A DNA stretch of 64,000 bases, taken from the NCBI GenBank assembly GCA_002633005.1, contig NMRA01000024.1, positions 955,786-1,019,785 on the forward strand. The letters run 5' to 3'. How positions within the stretch are numbered: the first letter of the stretch is position 1; every line of letters starts with the position of its first letter. Under the pieces are notes generated by a model. It was not told the origin of the DNA. It saw only the letters and a program-made list of their open reading frames with translations, and searched no databases. A program made the position numbers and the translations under genes. Source of the stretch: Phoronis australis. Lineage: Eukaryota > Phoronida > Phoronidae. Of the stretch, positions 13,701-24,600 are shown one piece after another.

Positions 13701-15456
13701 CTGTTAGGTAATTGCTTTCAGTAATAACTGAAAAGAGGTGAGCAATTTGTAAAACCAAATCGGCCTGGTCAATATTTAATTCCTGCAGACAATCCTCAGG
13801 TAGGGAGAACAGCATTTTTCAAAAATTTTAGAAAATGTGCATGTAATATACATCACAAGAAAGCTCTCTACAAGACTAAAAGAACGGTGCAAAAATTTTT
13901 AAAATCGGACTTACGGTTCCGGAGAAAATGGTGTTTTTGTGTCAAATTTTTTGGTAAAAATTCTGTCAAATCAAATTTGTGAGTTTGAAATATAATGGTT
14001 ACAAATCTACGTAACCTAGACAGACATGTTATACATCATTTCAAAGAAAATTTTATGATGAATAATTTGCAAAAAAGAACATTCCGATTGGACATTCCTG
14101 TGCGAAGATATTGACCTTAAAGTCAACAAAGTCGACGAAGAAAAGTCATTACGTTCAATTTTGTCGTTTCAAATTGGCATAAAATANATGGCGTTTACCA
14201 TCTACTATAATGGTTGATTTTTAGTACTGTTAGGATAAATGCTTTCAGCATGACCTGAAGAGCTGATCAGCCAGTCAAAGCAAATTCCCGAGGTCTGTCC
14301 TAGTAATTTTTTGCAATCTATTCAAAGGTGCCAAATTTGAACTTCCCCGATTGAATACTTTTCCTTTTGACACTTCATAAAATTCACAAACCCTACTGAG
14401 AGAATATCTCCAAATTAACTACTAGTATTGTTCCCTAATATGGAGAATTCACCCAATCAGAAGAAAAATCCCCAACTTGAGAATCAGATTCTGCTGTCTA
14501 TGGACCTGCTTAGACTAGCGCTGGTAAACACGACAATAGTCTGATATAACATGCCGGTATTGTGAGAACCAGTTTGATGCCCGTTATTCAGTGGAGAAAA
14601 CTGATTCTCAAAATTCGGTCACGTTATATCAGACCATTACACTGTGAAGGAGACCCTACACTCAAAAGCAAAACGTTGTCACACGTGACATTCAGGTTTG
14701 ACAGATTTGAATAAAGCCTCTCCAAATCGCTTATCAGAGTCCAGATAAAATGCATTCTAGTGCTTGCGGAGCTTATTAGTTCTGAGAGGTTTGTTGTTAC
14801 TTGGTTTGGTTGTACAGTTGTGTTTATTAGATCTACTATCAGGGGCAGATCCAGGATTTTGAGTTGGGGGGCAGGGCAAAATAATAGTGAGGATTTTGCC
14901 GTCAGACATTTGCACTACCGAAGTGCCAAATGGAATCTGGGAGAATTTTAGGGGGGGCATGGCCCCCCTCTAAATCCGCCACTGACTATGGTTGTTGACT
15001 TACAATACTGTCTAGTAATTGCTTTCAGTAATAACTGAAAAGAGGTGAGCAATCTGTCAAACCAAATTGACCTGGTTAATATTTAATTCCTGCAGACAAT
15101 CCTCAGGCTAGTAATATTCCGCACTCTATTCAGTGGTGCCAAACTTGAATTTCCCTGATGGGTAACTTTTTCCCCTAAACAATTTGTGAAATTCATTCCC
15201 AAAATTGGGAGAAAATGTCCAGATTTTGAGAACTTTTTGTCAACCAATCTGGAGAATTCATCGGATCCGATCGGGAGAAATTCTCCCACTGACTCAGTGA
15301 CTGGGAACCTGCTCCTCTACTGACCGATTCGATTCCCGGTGTCGGGTAATCTCGGCTATTACTACAACAGGCTCGTCCTGACCTTAGATTACATCTCGTA
15401 TGCGCACTTGTCCAAAAGAGAAACCTTGTCCTAAACCAATTTACCCGATGTCCCAT
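1761..15456 (-). CDS. PPAN: PPAN / Peter Pan (SSF1 homolog), Brix-domain ribosome biogenesis factor
   Basis: Nucleolar factor of the Brix family, needed for 27S pre-rRNA processing and 60S subunit assembly (known for yeast Ssf1 and fly Peter Pan). Coding exons in order on the minus strand: 15456-15445, 12480-12310, 11586-11442, 11012-10834, 9017-8941, 7296-7189, 5835-5728, 4191-4048, 3521-3400, 2650-2570, 2029-1761. All joins have GT-AG sites and matching phase, giving 471 aa, close to the roughly 473 aa of human PPAN. The Brix domain covers about residues 28-285, opening with PHSFVINRG and closing with LTEIGPRMTLQL at 268-279. An acidic SSDDDDREYY segment and a Lys/Arg-rich tail follow, as in the family. 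The start is the ATG at 15456: exon 1 holds only MGHR. Divergently paired with PFDN1. Large introns carry repeats. Confidence 0.97.
4658..4762. repeat. Degenerate tandem repeat rich in TGATGACATCA
   Basis: Within a PPAN intron, the words GATGACATCA and CATGACATCACAAAC recur about five times with roughly 33-bp spacing. Each contains TGACATCA, close to AP-1/CRE half-sites. It is a short imperfect satellite; regulatory meaning is speculative. Confidence 0.6.
7408..7454. repeat. (AC)n microsatellite, interrupted
   Basis: Three short runs of AC dinucleotides separated by GC and CATGCAGCCAG interruptions, lying in a PPAN intron just upstream (minus sense) of the exon at 7296-7189. Confidence 0.85.
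9506..9562. promoter_or_regulatory. Three tandem 19-bp units, each a perfect nuclear-receptor DR1 motif
   Basis: Three identical 19-bp copies of CATTGTGACCTATGACCTT. Each holds TGACCT-A-TGACCT, which on the minus strand is AGGTCA-T-AGGTCA, the consensus DR1 element bound by RXR heterodimers, HNF4 and COUP-TF (established knowledge). The array lies in the PPAN intron between exons 9017-8941 and 11012-10834. Sequence identity is directly visible; binding is inference. Confidence 0.6.
14534..14640. mobile_element. About 106-bp MITE with TIR AGTCTGATATAAC
   Basis: Ends are inverted copies (AATAGTCTGATATAAC at left; the complement of AATGGTCTGATATAAC at right) around a partly self-complementary core containing TTTGATGCCCGTTATTCAG. 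Related copies lie at 63107-63211 and at the right edge of the window. No coding capacity, so it is non-autonomous. Confidence 0.75.
14840..14984. mobile_element. Non-autonomous CAG-ended DNA transposon with 5-bp target duplication
   Basis: Starts CAGGGGCAGATCCAGG and ends CTAAATCCGCCACTG, which are inverted matches. It is flanked on both sides by ACTAT (14835-14839 and 14985-14989). The termini and 5-bp duplication fit the hAT superfamily, hAT5-like group. Same family as the copies at 35342 and 38029. Confidence 0.8.
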
Positions 15457-15742
15457 TGCTAAGTTGCGGGATCCTCACATTCACGAACACACCAAACACT
15501 GAATAATCTGCACGTCGTTGGAACTTCCGGAAAATGATTTCCGGTAAAAAGGGGAATATGAACATTTAATGTATATGTATAGAAATTCTTATTGTTTGGA
15601 ACTATAATACAATTAATTATTTTAAAAAACGCAACATATGAAATAAAAACGTGTTTTTAATGAGAAATAAACCGTATAAAGCTTCAAACTTTTAGTTACT
15701 AATATGACTTATGTTGACGACTATTTGCCCGATTTAAAAAAA
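15457..15742. promoter_or_regulatory. Probable bidirectional promoter between PPAN and PFDN1
   Basis: The PPAN start codon (minus, 15456) and the PFDN1 start codon (plus, 15743) are only 286 bp apart and point away from each other. The interval holds ACTTCCGG at 15523-15530 and TTTCCGGT at 15538-15545, both ETS/GABP-type core sites, and no obvious TATA box at a usual spacing. Paired ETS sites in short divergent intergenic regions are common for housekeeping genes; joint control here is inference. Confidence 0.7.
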
Positions 15743-18700
15743 ATGGCGACTTCCAGTGGAGCTGTTGATATGGAACTTAAAAAGGTAACACTGGATTTTT
15801 CTCACTATTCTTCTATCTCTGAGAACGTTGCTATGTGCAATAACAGACAAGAAAATATTAACTTTATTTCACTGAGAAGTGTACCGTTTCGTTTCTCCTT
15901 AGACGAGTCGGTTACCTGGTTCACTAGGCAATTAATTACATCGCCCTGGATCGGATGACTCCACACTACAGGCGTCCTCAGCTTCTGATCGTCCCCAATA
16001 CACTACATATAATACTACAAGGTATGACACTCCCGACACGGTGTCCTGTTCCGGCGACTTCGTAAGAAATTCGCAGTCAAAGAACAAAAATGTTCACAAA
16101 AAGCCCAAACACACTTCCATCTTGGACGGCTCGAGGTCAAGGACGGTACGGAAATTGCCAGTTTGTCGCGTAAAGTCACAATGTCGATAACGCCGTCCAT
16201 CTGTGGTTTGTTGAAACCTTGTTTTGTGCACAGGCGTCCTCAGCTTCTGATCGTCCCCAATACACTACATATAATAATACTACAAGGTAGGACACTCCCG
16301 ACTAGAAATTCCACGGGTGCTTCACTTCAGCCGTCCATAGCAAACATAAAACTCAATAAATTTACACAAAACAGGGGTTCAACGAACCATGAAGAATTGT
16401 TCTTTCTCCCAATACCATTCACAGTGTCCTGTTACGGCAACTTTGTAAGAAATTTGCAGTCAAAGAACAAAAATGTTCACAAAAAGCCCCCACACACGTT
16501 CTCCCTAGGCCCGTCGAGGTCAAGGACGGTACGGAAATTGCCGGTGAGTTACGGAAGTAGCGACATCGTGACTTTACGCGACAAAGCGGCAATTTCCGTA
16601 CCGTCCTTGACCTCGACGGGCCTAGGGAGAACGTGTGTAGGGGCTTTTTGTGAACATTTTTGTTCTTTGACTGCGAATTTCTTACGAAGTCGCCGTAACA
16701 GGACACCGTGAATGGTATTGGGGGAAAGAACAATTCTTCATGGTTTGTTGAACCCCTGTTTTGTGTAAATTTATTGAGTTTTATGTTTGTTATGGACGGC
16801 TGAAGTGAAGCTCCCGTGGAATTTCTAGTCGGGAGTGTCCTACCTTGTAGTATTATATGTAGTGTATTGGGGACGATCAGAAGCTGAGGACGCCTGTGGT
16901 TTTGTGTAAATTTATTGAGTTTTATGTTAGCTATGGAGGGCTGAAGTGAAGCACCCGTGGAATTTCTAGTCGGGAGTGCCATACCTTGTAGTATTATATG
17001 TAGTGTATTGGGGACGATCAGAAGCTGAGGACGCCTGTGGATGACGCAGGCATACAGGGGCTATAGACTACAGTACATTCCCACAAAAAGTTACGACTTT
17101 CAAAATACAGGAAATAAAATCAAATGGAACATGCATATATGCAGATGCAGTTAAAATTAACACATACCATTAGTCTGGAGACGGTTCAGTCAAGATAATT
17201 TGAACAAATTGATGAAAATCTGTTGCAATTTGCTCGAGTTTCTCTTACCGGGTGCCATTTCGAGGAAGTTACTGGAAATCACGCATCTTGAGGAATAAGA
17301 AGTCCAAGGGACACAAATCTTACAAATTTCACCTGATACCTTCCCATGCTATTTTGCAAGTGTCACGTGCCAGCATCACGCACTTCGCTCAGTCTCGCGC
17401 TAGTCTTTTCCTAACTCACGTGACTCAGTTGAAATACTTTGTGGTTATCGCGCCTGTGTTGAAAAAGTTAACGGTGACCAAAAAAGGGGAGTTGGAATTC
17501 TTCGCCAAAGTCACCATAATTCTCGTAACTAAGCTTCATCAAAGATATGTGTAGAAGTAGAAAGGACCACTGAAGAAAGTAAGCGCTTTTTAAGTGATAG
17601 CTTTAAGTGTGGAATGTATTTTTGACGTAGTGAAAACTCCTAATTGGTGGCCGGATTTGGCCTACCACCCATTTAAAATACACGGGACGAAATTCGTATA
17701 GAAAGCGATGGGAAGTATTGTAGCCCCTAACTGGCCAACCGAGGGACTACGTGTTGCCTACTGGATCACCAGACAAGAAACCAGCCGCCCGTTCAGTAAC
17801 GATAGGACCTCGGTAAAAAGCAAGACTTCGCGAGATTACGTGAGATATTGCCGTGTATTTTCAAAGAGTACACGTGCTTGTGGCTAGATTTTAGCTAGGT
17901 CCTAGCATAGGTCCTAGCGCTACTGAACGCACGCCAGGTCACTCACTTAAAAAAGTGTCAAAGTGACTCGGTCTCTGACCAACTTGAGTCAGTCTTAGTG
18001 AGTGTGCCAGTCCCAGATCATTAATCAAGCCTACGGTGCTAGTGAGTGATGGCTAGTATTCGACAAGTCCGAACTATCCAAAGTATTCCCTACTTGCACG
18101 GAAGCGTGTCGCTATGGCTATGCGGCTATAGCGTCTAAGACTAAATGTCGCGACCTCGCAAAACCAAGGCTGGACGTTCCACTTACATGGCCGTGGCTGA
18201 GCGCAGTGCGAGTTCACGGTGGTGATATTACCACATTTTACCATAGATTATAGACAACAGATTTGCAACTCATCGCCTTCGTATGATTCTGCATTGCTAT
18301 CACCAGACTGAAGCTCTTCTCCAACATTCATGACAAAAACCGACATCACAACTGATGGAAAATTGCATACACTCTCGTTCTTTGTTTCTATCCCAACCCA
18401 TTTTACAATTACGATTTAATCAGATTGTTAACATTTTAGTAAATTTATTAAACAATGTGGCATAATTAAGATGAGTAGCATGGTTGCTAGAGTTGGTGCA
18501 CACAAGACATTTTTCAAGTCACTCTGGATTTTGATTTAACATTCAGGCCTTACCCCTTGCTCTATATAACTGACGAGTCACTGACTTACAATTAACTGAC
18601 ATTTAAAAAAATGTGCAGGTGCCACCAGATTATGACTGTCACATGGGCATTTTAACTGCACAATTATCGAGCTGACTTGAGATATTGATAAGCCAGAGAG

Positions 18701-21700
18701 TGCGATCTTTTAATTGCAAAATCTTATTGTAAATTTGCCTCCAAGATCTCTTCTAATGCTATGAATCACCATGGATTCCATTCTCAGTTTAGCATCACTA
18801 GGTAATATATAAAAAGAAACTAAATCTTTATTTTCTTTCTTTTTGGTCGAGTTTTTGCTCTGTTGCACACAGCAGAAAACCCTGATCGCAAACCTGCAGG
18901 ACGTAGAGCGGTGCTTTTCAGTAACGTCATTCAAAGATGGCTTAAATGTGCAAGAAGAGAATACTATCATAGTGTTCTTTCTGGCATTGCGAGTCCCATT
19001 GTGAAGCCGAAGGGTCCAACAACTGTAGTGCTTCCTAGTAACAATTGTTTTTCTGCATCCAGAGCTGTAACAGTTAAATCCCTTGCAGGATCTCTGAGAA
19101 ATTTGCCAAGTATGTTTCTATGAACTTTGCAACAGACGAAAACTGTTTTTGGATTGATCGGACTACTGCTGTGCCTCGTAGTGGCATTTCTATTTCTTAG
19201 TGTATCTATGGCTCTGTTTAGATCATAGTTTCTGGATGGTTTTCATGAAAGTTGGCATACAGGTTTCAAGACCTTCCCATTTCAGACAGGTTTGACATAT
19301 TGTGCACCACCCAGTGGCCATTTCAGTAGTTCTTTTTTTGCCCACATTATCAAGAGTGAACAAATAATTAGCAAATTTGCTTTGAAGAAGTTAGAAACAA
19401 CTAAGTCTTTCATTTTATAATATGCTTAAGAAAAGATGCATGATTCTGCCCTGTTTAGGTTGCTCAAAACAAAAATCAAATTTGACACTTTTCTCCCATA
19501 AAATCATTTTTATCATATTTCTTACCATGATAGAATTCTATTTCCATTAGCAATAAAAACATCAAAGTCAACTCAAGAAAACTCTGAAGTTTACTAGGGT
19601 TGGCCAACCCTAAAATTGTGGATTAGAAAAATGGAGCATATACGCATTATCTTGATTTGAGGTGCTAGTTCATTTGGCAATAATTCATAACTGGATAGGC
19701 ATGGTAATTTTTAAAACCCACTTCATTTAAAAACTCAACATTGACAGGTAGACAGGGGTAAAGTTAAAACAGTGTCAATGAGATACTTGACCACCATAGA
19801 TACCGTATCTTTCCAGGTGTAACAACCCGACACCCTGTTTTCTTGTTTTTCTCTTCTATTGGGTAGCTCAGGCGTAAGCCCATTTTTCTGACACCTACAA
19901 CTGACCTCTTCTCATGCTTGTGCTTTGTGAGTAGGACTGTTTACGCAAAACTGCCTGGGAAAACAGATCCTGGCAGAATCGCAAAAACAAGTCAGTAGAA
20001 GCATCAATCCCGTTGTACTACCCGTTATACCTGTAATACCTGTCACGGTCAGGATCATTGGGGATATGCTGGTGCATTAATCCCCTCCCCAGACCATCCC
20101 TGTGATAGCAGAAGGTGCTGAGTTTGCCTGTCAGCATCTGATTTGACAACACACGGGCACGGCTCTTGTGAGTTGCCATAAGTAATACCGGCTTCGAGCA
20201 GTCGTTATCGTTATGGTACATCTACCCACGACTAGTCATTAGTAGTATTAAGCCCAATATGCGTGCACACAATAACATTGTAATAAGAACGTATTAACAT
20301 GTACTTAGTTCAGTGTTCGTGCTTCAGGCATTTCAAGATCTGCAAGCCAAAATGGTGGCCACTACTCAACAAATAAAGATCAACGACATGCAGGCTGACA
20401 GTCTTAGACGCCAGATTCAACACTCTAAACTTGTACAGAAGGAAATGAGCGATCTCCCGCAGAACACCAGAATGTATGAAGGAGTGGGTCGAATGTAAGT
20501 GCTTCTTGTGGTGAAGTATTGGATATGAAGAGATAAGTGAGATCATGCAACACCATGCAAAACTTCTTGTTAGTGAATGAAATTCCAGAGTGTTCAGTTA
20601 TCTCAAGACTTGACTTGCACACTCTAGCAAACTGGCTGCCAATGAAATTATTGGTCAAGGAGACTGATTCATAGAAATAGCCTGCAAGAAAAAATGCTAT
20701 ATGCATTCCATAAGCTAAGATTTCTTGCTGCAGGTGCCTTATTTGTGCGTAACACGTCCCTTATGTTTCAGGTATGGACCAAAGATAGCTATAATGTTGC
20801 AGGTCATTTACACTGTCATGGCCCAGTCCCCTCGATGCTCTCGATTTTGGAGCCAAATATTGGCCCATTCCCATTGAAAGTTATTTGAAAATTTTGCGAT
20901 ATTACCTCATCAGGCACAAAAGTTGCCTCCAATGCCCTCATTATTTCTTCTGCAAAATGCTACTTTTGGCTACTTGAGGCATTGCCGATGAGGTGTGCAG
21001 CCAGGGGGTGGAATTGGTGGTGATGAGAGGAGTGCCCAGTCTGCATTTATGCCAATAACCTGACACAAGAGGTGCTTATGCAGAGTTAGGTGCTACATTT
21101 CAGCTCTTATTCACATGGAGCTCTCCGCAACTGCCAACACAGAAGTTACTGACACAAAATCATTCATTGCCTGGTGCCTTTAATTGGTCAAATAACAGAA
21201 AGCAAATCAAATTGAACCTCCCATTTTGAGTATTCCTTGCATTCTATTGTTTATGTCTTGACACTGTGTCGTTTAGGTTTGTGCTGACACCTACCAACGA
21301 AGTTAAAAAACATTTAGAAGAAAAACAAGCGACGTCTGAAGAGAAGATCAAAAACTTAGAGGTAAATATTTGGTTGATTGGAGATGAATGCCTAAAGTTA
21401 CAGACAGCTGTAAGTGCATCTTTAGTCGCATTTACACGAGAGACAGCTGACACGGCGTAGCTGATCGAATAAAAGTGTGTCTTTAAACGCAACTGACACG
21501 GAGCAACGGCCAGTTTTTTGACACCGGTTTGATAGGTAGAGCGAGTTTCACTGGATCAGTTGCTCTAGTTTCAACTACACGTCTTGACACAACTGGGGCA
21601 GGTCGGAAAGAGATTATCTTTCATTGGGCTTGCGCAATAGTGTATATTGGGGTGATCAACTGGCATTCCACTTGGTTTGGACATTCGCTATTGTTTATAC

Positions 21701-22806
21701 GATCATGCTCAGACTGTCTTCGTGTAAGTGACTCGTGCTGATATAGTTTGCGATCTAGTGTCGTGTAAATGCGACCTAAGTGGCGCAAGGGGCATCGTGA
21801 CAACTGACACAGTGACAACTGTCGCTCACGTAAAAGCGGATTTTAGTGGTCAAAACTTGGAAGTGCAATAAACCGTTCTTCTGTAAAAAAAAACAACTTT
21901 TAGACTGATTATCATTATAAAACTGATCTCAACTTGTTCCTCAATCAGATAAAAAGTGATTTCTAGAAGAAGTGACAGTGCGGTAGTAGTTGAGGCTAAG
22001 CTTGGCAAATAAAATGACCCACTGGGTCAGAACTACTGAGTTGGCTTGGTGACTAGCAGTTACGACTTATCAGTTCTTCGCTAGCCCAGAAATCTCTTCC
22101 TGTCTGAGTAAGGCATGATGCGAGAACAAAAAATTCATCACAGAAATCCATGTATCAACAGCTATCTCTGTCAAACATGCTTTTCGGCGACTTATTCACG
22201 CGCTGGTCACTCATTCAGTTGATCCTAAGTGTCATGGGAGATAACTGTAGTTTAACAGCATTAGACAACATGATGAGTGTTACCAAATTATAAATAAAGT
22301 TTTTCCCAATTTTATTTTTTGCAAATATTTTGTATATCTGCTAGCAGGCTGACTTGTTTGTATCAAGGAGGGATGTCAACCTCCTATTTTCAAACAACTT
22401 TGTCATGTTACGTGTGCTGCACCTACTGGCAATTTTTGTATTTCGGAGCAAAAATGACGTATACCTGCACGCCACCTATTGTCTAGTAAAGAGACATGCT
22501 TCCTTGTTACAGTTTACATGTTTGCGGTGAATTGTAATTATCAATGAATAATACACGAATGTCACTGTCTGCAGTATTGCTAACCAGTGTAAAGGACAAT
22601 CCGAAAGTAGACAGGTGCAAACAAACCAAGTGTTGTAAGGTGGTTGACCCAACAAACTGACAAGCCTGCTGTTAACACGATAGGCACATTTGAGGATGCA
22701 AACCATTTGTCTTTTGCAGAGCAGTAAAGCCTACTTGGAGCGTAGTATAAAAGAGAGCGAAGATGGGCTACGAGAGCTCGTGTTGTCAAAGCAGCAGGGG
22801 AGATAA
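15743..22806 (+). CDS. PFDN1: Prefoldin subunit 1
   Basis: Beta-type subunit of the hexameric prefoldin chaperone, which delivers nascent actin and tubulin to the CCT chaperonin in the cytosol (known for the family). Exons 15743-15784, 20328-20494, 21277-21361 and 22720-22806 join in phase through GT-AG sites to give 126 aa (human about 122). Order seen: N-terminal MELKK and first coiled coil (to about residue 55), the beta-hairpin core around MYEGVGRMFVLTP (63-75), then a second coiled coil with EEKIKNLE and YLERSIKE near the C terminus. The chosen start ATGGCG fits the family's short N terminus. An in-frame ATG at 15704 would add 13 residues not expected in the family. Intron 1 (4.5 kb) carries a large palindrome; intron 3 carries a MITE. 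Confidence 0.97.
15961..17040. repeat. Palindromic cluster of a 0.3-kb repeat in PFDN1 intron 1
   Basis: Four copies of one repeat lie side by side. A shortened direct copy (about 15961-16228) is followed by a long inverted pair: left arm 16229-16542 and right arm 16588-16898, around a spacer of about 45 bp. A second partial inverted copy ends at 17040. Each unit begins CAGGCGTCCTCAGCTTCTG. A further single copy is at 45104. No transposase is visible. It could be a foldback transposon or a repeat rearranged by replication template switching. Confidence 0.85.
17041..18709. other. PFDN1 intron 1, no feature seen
   Basis: Intronic sequence with only short, unconvincing open frames. No further gene, RNA or repeat boundary could be supported. 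Confidence 0.5.
18710..18900 (-). pseudogene. Possible THAP zinc-finger fragment
   Basis: A minus-strand open frame in PFDN1 intron 1 reads FCCVQQSKNSTKKK, then DLVSFYILPSDAKLR and IHSIRRD. This resembles the first half of a THAP domain (paired Cys, F-x-x-P core, W-x-x-A-x-x-R helix), a DNA-binding fold common in P-element-type transposases and host genes. The second Cys of the first pair and the invariant Trp are missing, and no C-x2-H end is found, so it is probably a decayed fragment. It could be chance. Confidence 0.35.
18901..20327. other. PFDN1 intron 1, distal part, no feature seen
   Basis: AT-rich intron up to the acceptor before exon 2 (TTCAG at 20323-20327). No open frame with recognisable homology. 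Confidence 0.45.
21420..21780. mobile_element. MITE-like element with TIR CTTTAGTCGCATTTACACGA
   Basis: In PFDN1 intron 3. The left end 21420-21439 and the right end 21761-21780 (complement: CTTAGGTCGCATTTACACGA) are inverted matches of about 20 bp with two differences. The core has no open frame. The superfamily was not determined, because no clear target duplication is visible. Confidence 0.7.
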
Positions 22807-24600
22807 TGCGCTGTGCAAGGACTAACTTTCAACTGGTTGGGAAAGCTTCAATATGAGTCTGACCTCAGGATCCAATCTTCTGTATTTAAGTGGATATTGA
22901 ATTTAACTTATTTTTTCTGTTTTCTGTGTAGTGCATAGTCAAGAATTGTTGATTTTGTGCTTAATGCGTGATACTTGTCTGCACTTCATGACCCCAACAT
23001 TAAAAGCTTCAGACTTCAGTTAGATTGTGAATTCTTGAGTTTAAAGATTATTTGCATGATCCTGGGTTTGCTGATGTATATCAGGAACTAAACGGCAATG
23101 CTATTTCAACATCATCTACGCTAAAAAAAGTGCAGTTGTATTCACTGACAACTTGTAAATGTGAAAACAAAAAAATCTGCATATAGGTGACCCTTGCAAT
23201 AATGACATAACTTGGGAGGTTACATAGCCCGCATCATGCCATGTTATTCCCCAGCACCACGTCTCGATACTTACTGGATACGGCCTAGTGGTCTCAGCGG
23301 ATTATTTTCAACATAAAACTCGTTCTTAAACACGTAATTTTCAACTTACTTCGCATTCACATCGTCACTATATGCTTCTAATTTGACCAAACCAACACAG
23401 AGATAAGAAATTAGGGTGCAAGTTCCAGTTTAAGCCCAAGCGTCTGAGTGCCACATTTGAACTTGTGTTGTGCACTGAACACTGTAAATCCTTATGCACT
23501 GGAGCACGCAGTCAAACCCATTTTCTTTTGAATATAGTTTGAGCTCAGTTGAAATTCTATTTCAAATTTCAAGATTTTGTCTCCTAACCTGATTGATTTT
23601 GCCTGTAGTGAGTGCTGAACTTTGATCTCTTGGCAAAAAGCAACAAACATCAGTCAGCCTAATACTCTTGTTTTAAAGTTGGTCAATATATTTTTTTATC
23701 ATTTTTTGATTATTTTGTGTTAATCAGTAAAAACAGTAAATCGCCAGGATATGCCCATGTTCATTTATCAGTGATTTGAAATTTTGTAATTTTACCTTCA
23801 ATAAATGAAATAGCAAACAAAAATTTCATTCTCTTAGCTTTTTATCGGTTATGTATAGTTGTTTTTGTCAGAATATTTGCATTTATAGCTGAATCTTTGT
23901 TGGCAAACATATTTAAAAGGCATCATCAAATCAAAATGCTATATTTCACTAAACTTTTTACATTTACATGACATTGTAATATTACACTTCATTACATTAA
24001 ATTTCATTAATAGAACAACAGCTACATATTTACAAATTCAATAATACATTCAGGAACGCATGCAAGCTAAATATATTGTCCTCTTTTCTATACACACAAT
24101 TGGTTGCGTTTCCACTGACCAGAGTGTGGGATCTGATCTTCAAATTCAGATTCAAAATTTAACCAATCGTGATGCATGATTGGAGTACAACTTTGTAAGT
24201 TTACTCGAAGTGTAACGTGCAATTGGTTAATTTTCAATCCCAGTACAGAGATTAGGCGGCAGGTGCAGGGGTCTGTTTCATGGAAAGTCAGAAATTTTAA
24301 CTATGTTCCCTCCGTAGAATTATTGGATAAAATTTTTGCTGGTAACAGTTAGCACATGAAAAAGAAATAAAAGTATTGGAGCAACTAGTAGTTCTGGGTA
24401 TCTTGAGTCAACCTGTACATTTGGTAAGGTGAGATTAAAAAGGCATGGAATGCGAAAGCTCGTAAAAAATATCTCTTAAACAATTCCTGTGGAAAGTACC
24501 ATCTCGCAACATCTACTACAGTTATTCACTTTCCCCTGGGAGAGAATTTCCAAAAAAATCACAAGATTCCCAATTTTTGAAACACGTGCGAAGGAAAAAC
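22807..24600. other. Intergenic downstream of PFDN1, no gene seen
   Basis: Very AT-rich. It should hold the PFDN1 3' untranslated region; TTCAATAAATG near 23800 is a candidate polyadenylation signal. No coding or RNA gene could be supported. Confidence 0.45.

Larger units (their letters stand above)
13424..15108. repeat. Mosaic of duplicated blocks in PPAN intron 1
   Basis: A 247-bp block at 13424-13670 recurs almost unchanged at 14188-14434. A second block at about 13672-13799 recurs at 14981-15108. The two blocks resemble each other, so all are partial copies of one longer repeat. Between the copies sit an inverted-repeat MITE (14534-14640) and a CAG-ended MITE (14840-14984). An N base at 14187 abuts the second copy. 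Confidence 0.85.

Noticed and set aside
15322-15350. tRNA-like B-box (GATTCGATTCCCGG)
   Set aside because: A T-arm-like stem can be drawn, but no acceptor stem, A-box or anticodon arm fits around it.
15704-15742. Upstream in-frame ATG for PFDN1
   Set aside because: It would add 13 residues absent from the family. The ATG at 15743 gives a standard N terminus and has a good context (AAAATGG).
16163-16982. Open frames of 182 and 187 codons on opposite strands
   Set aside because: They mirror each other because they lie on the two arms of a palindromic repeat, and neither shows a known domain.
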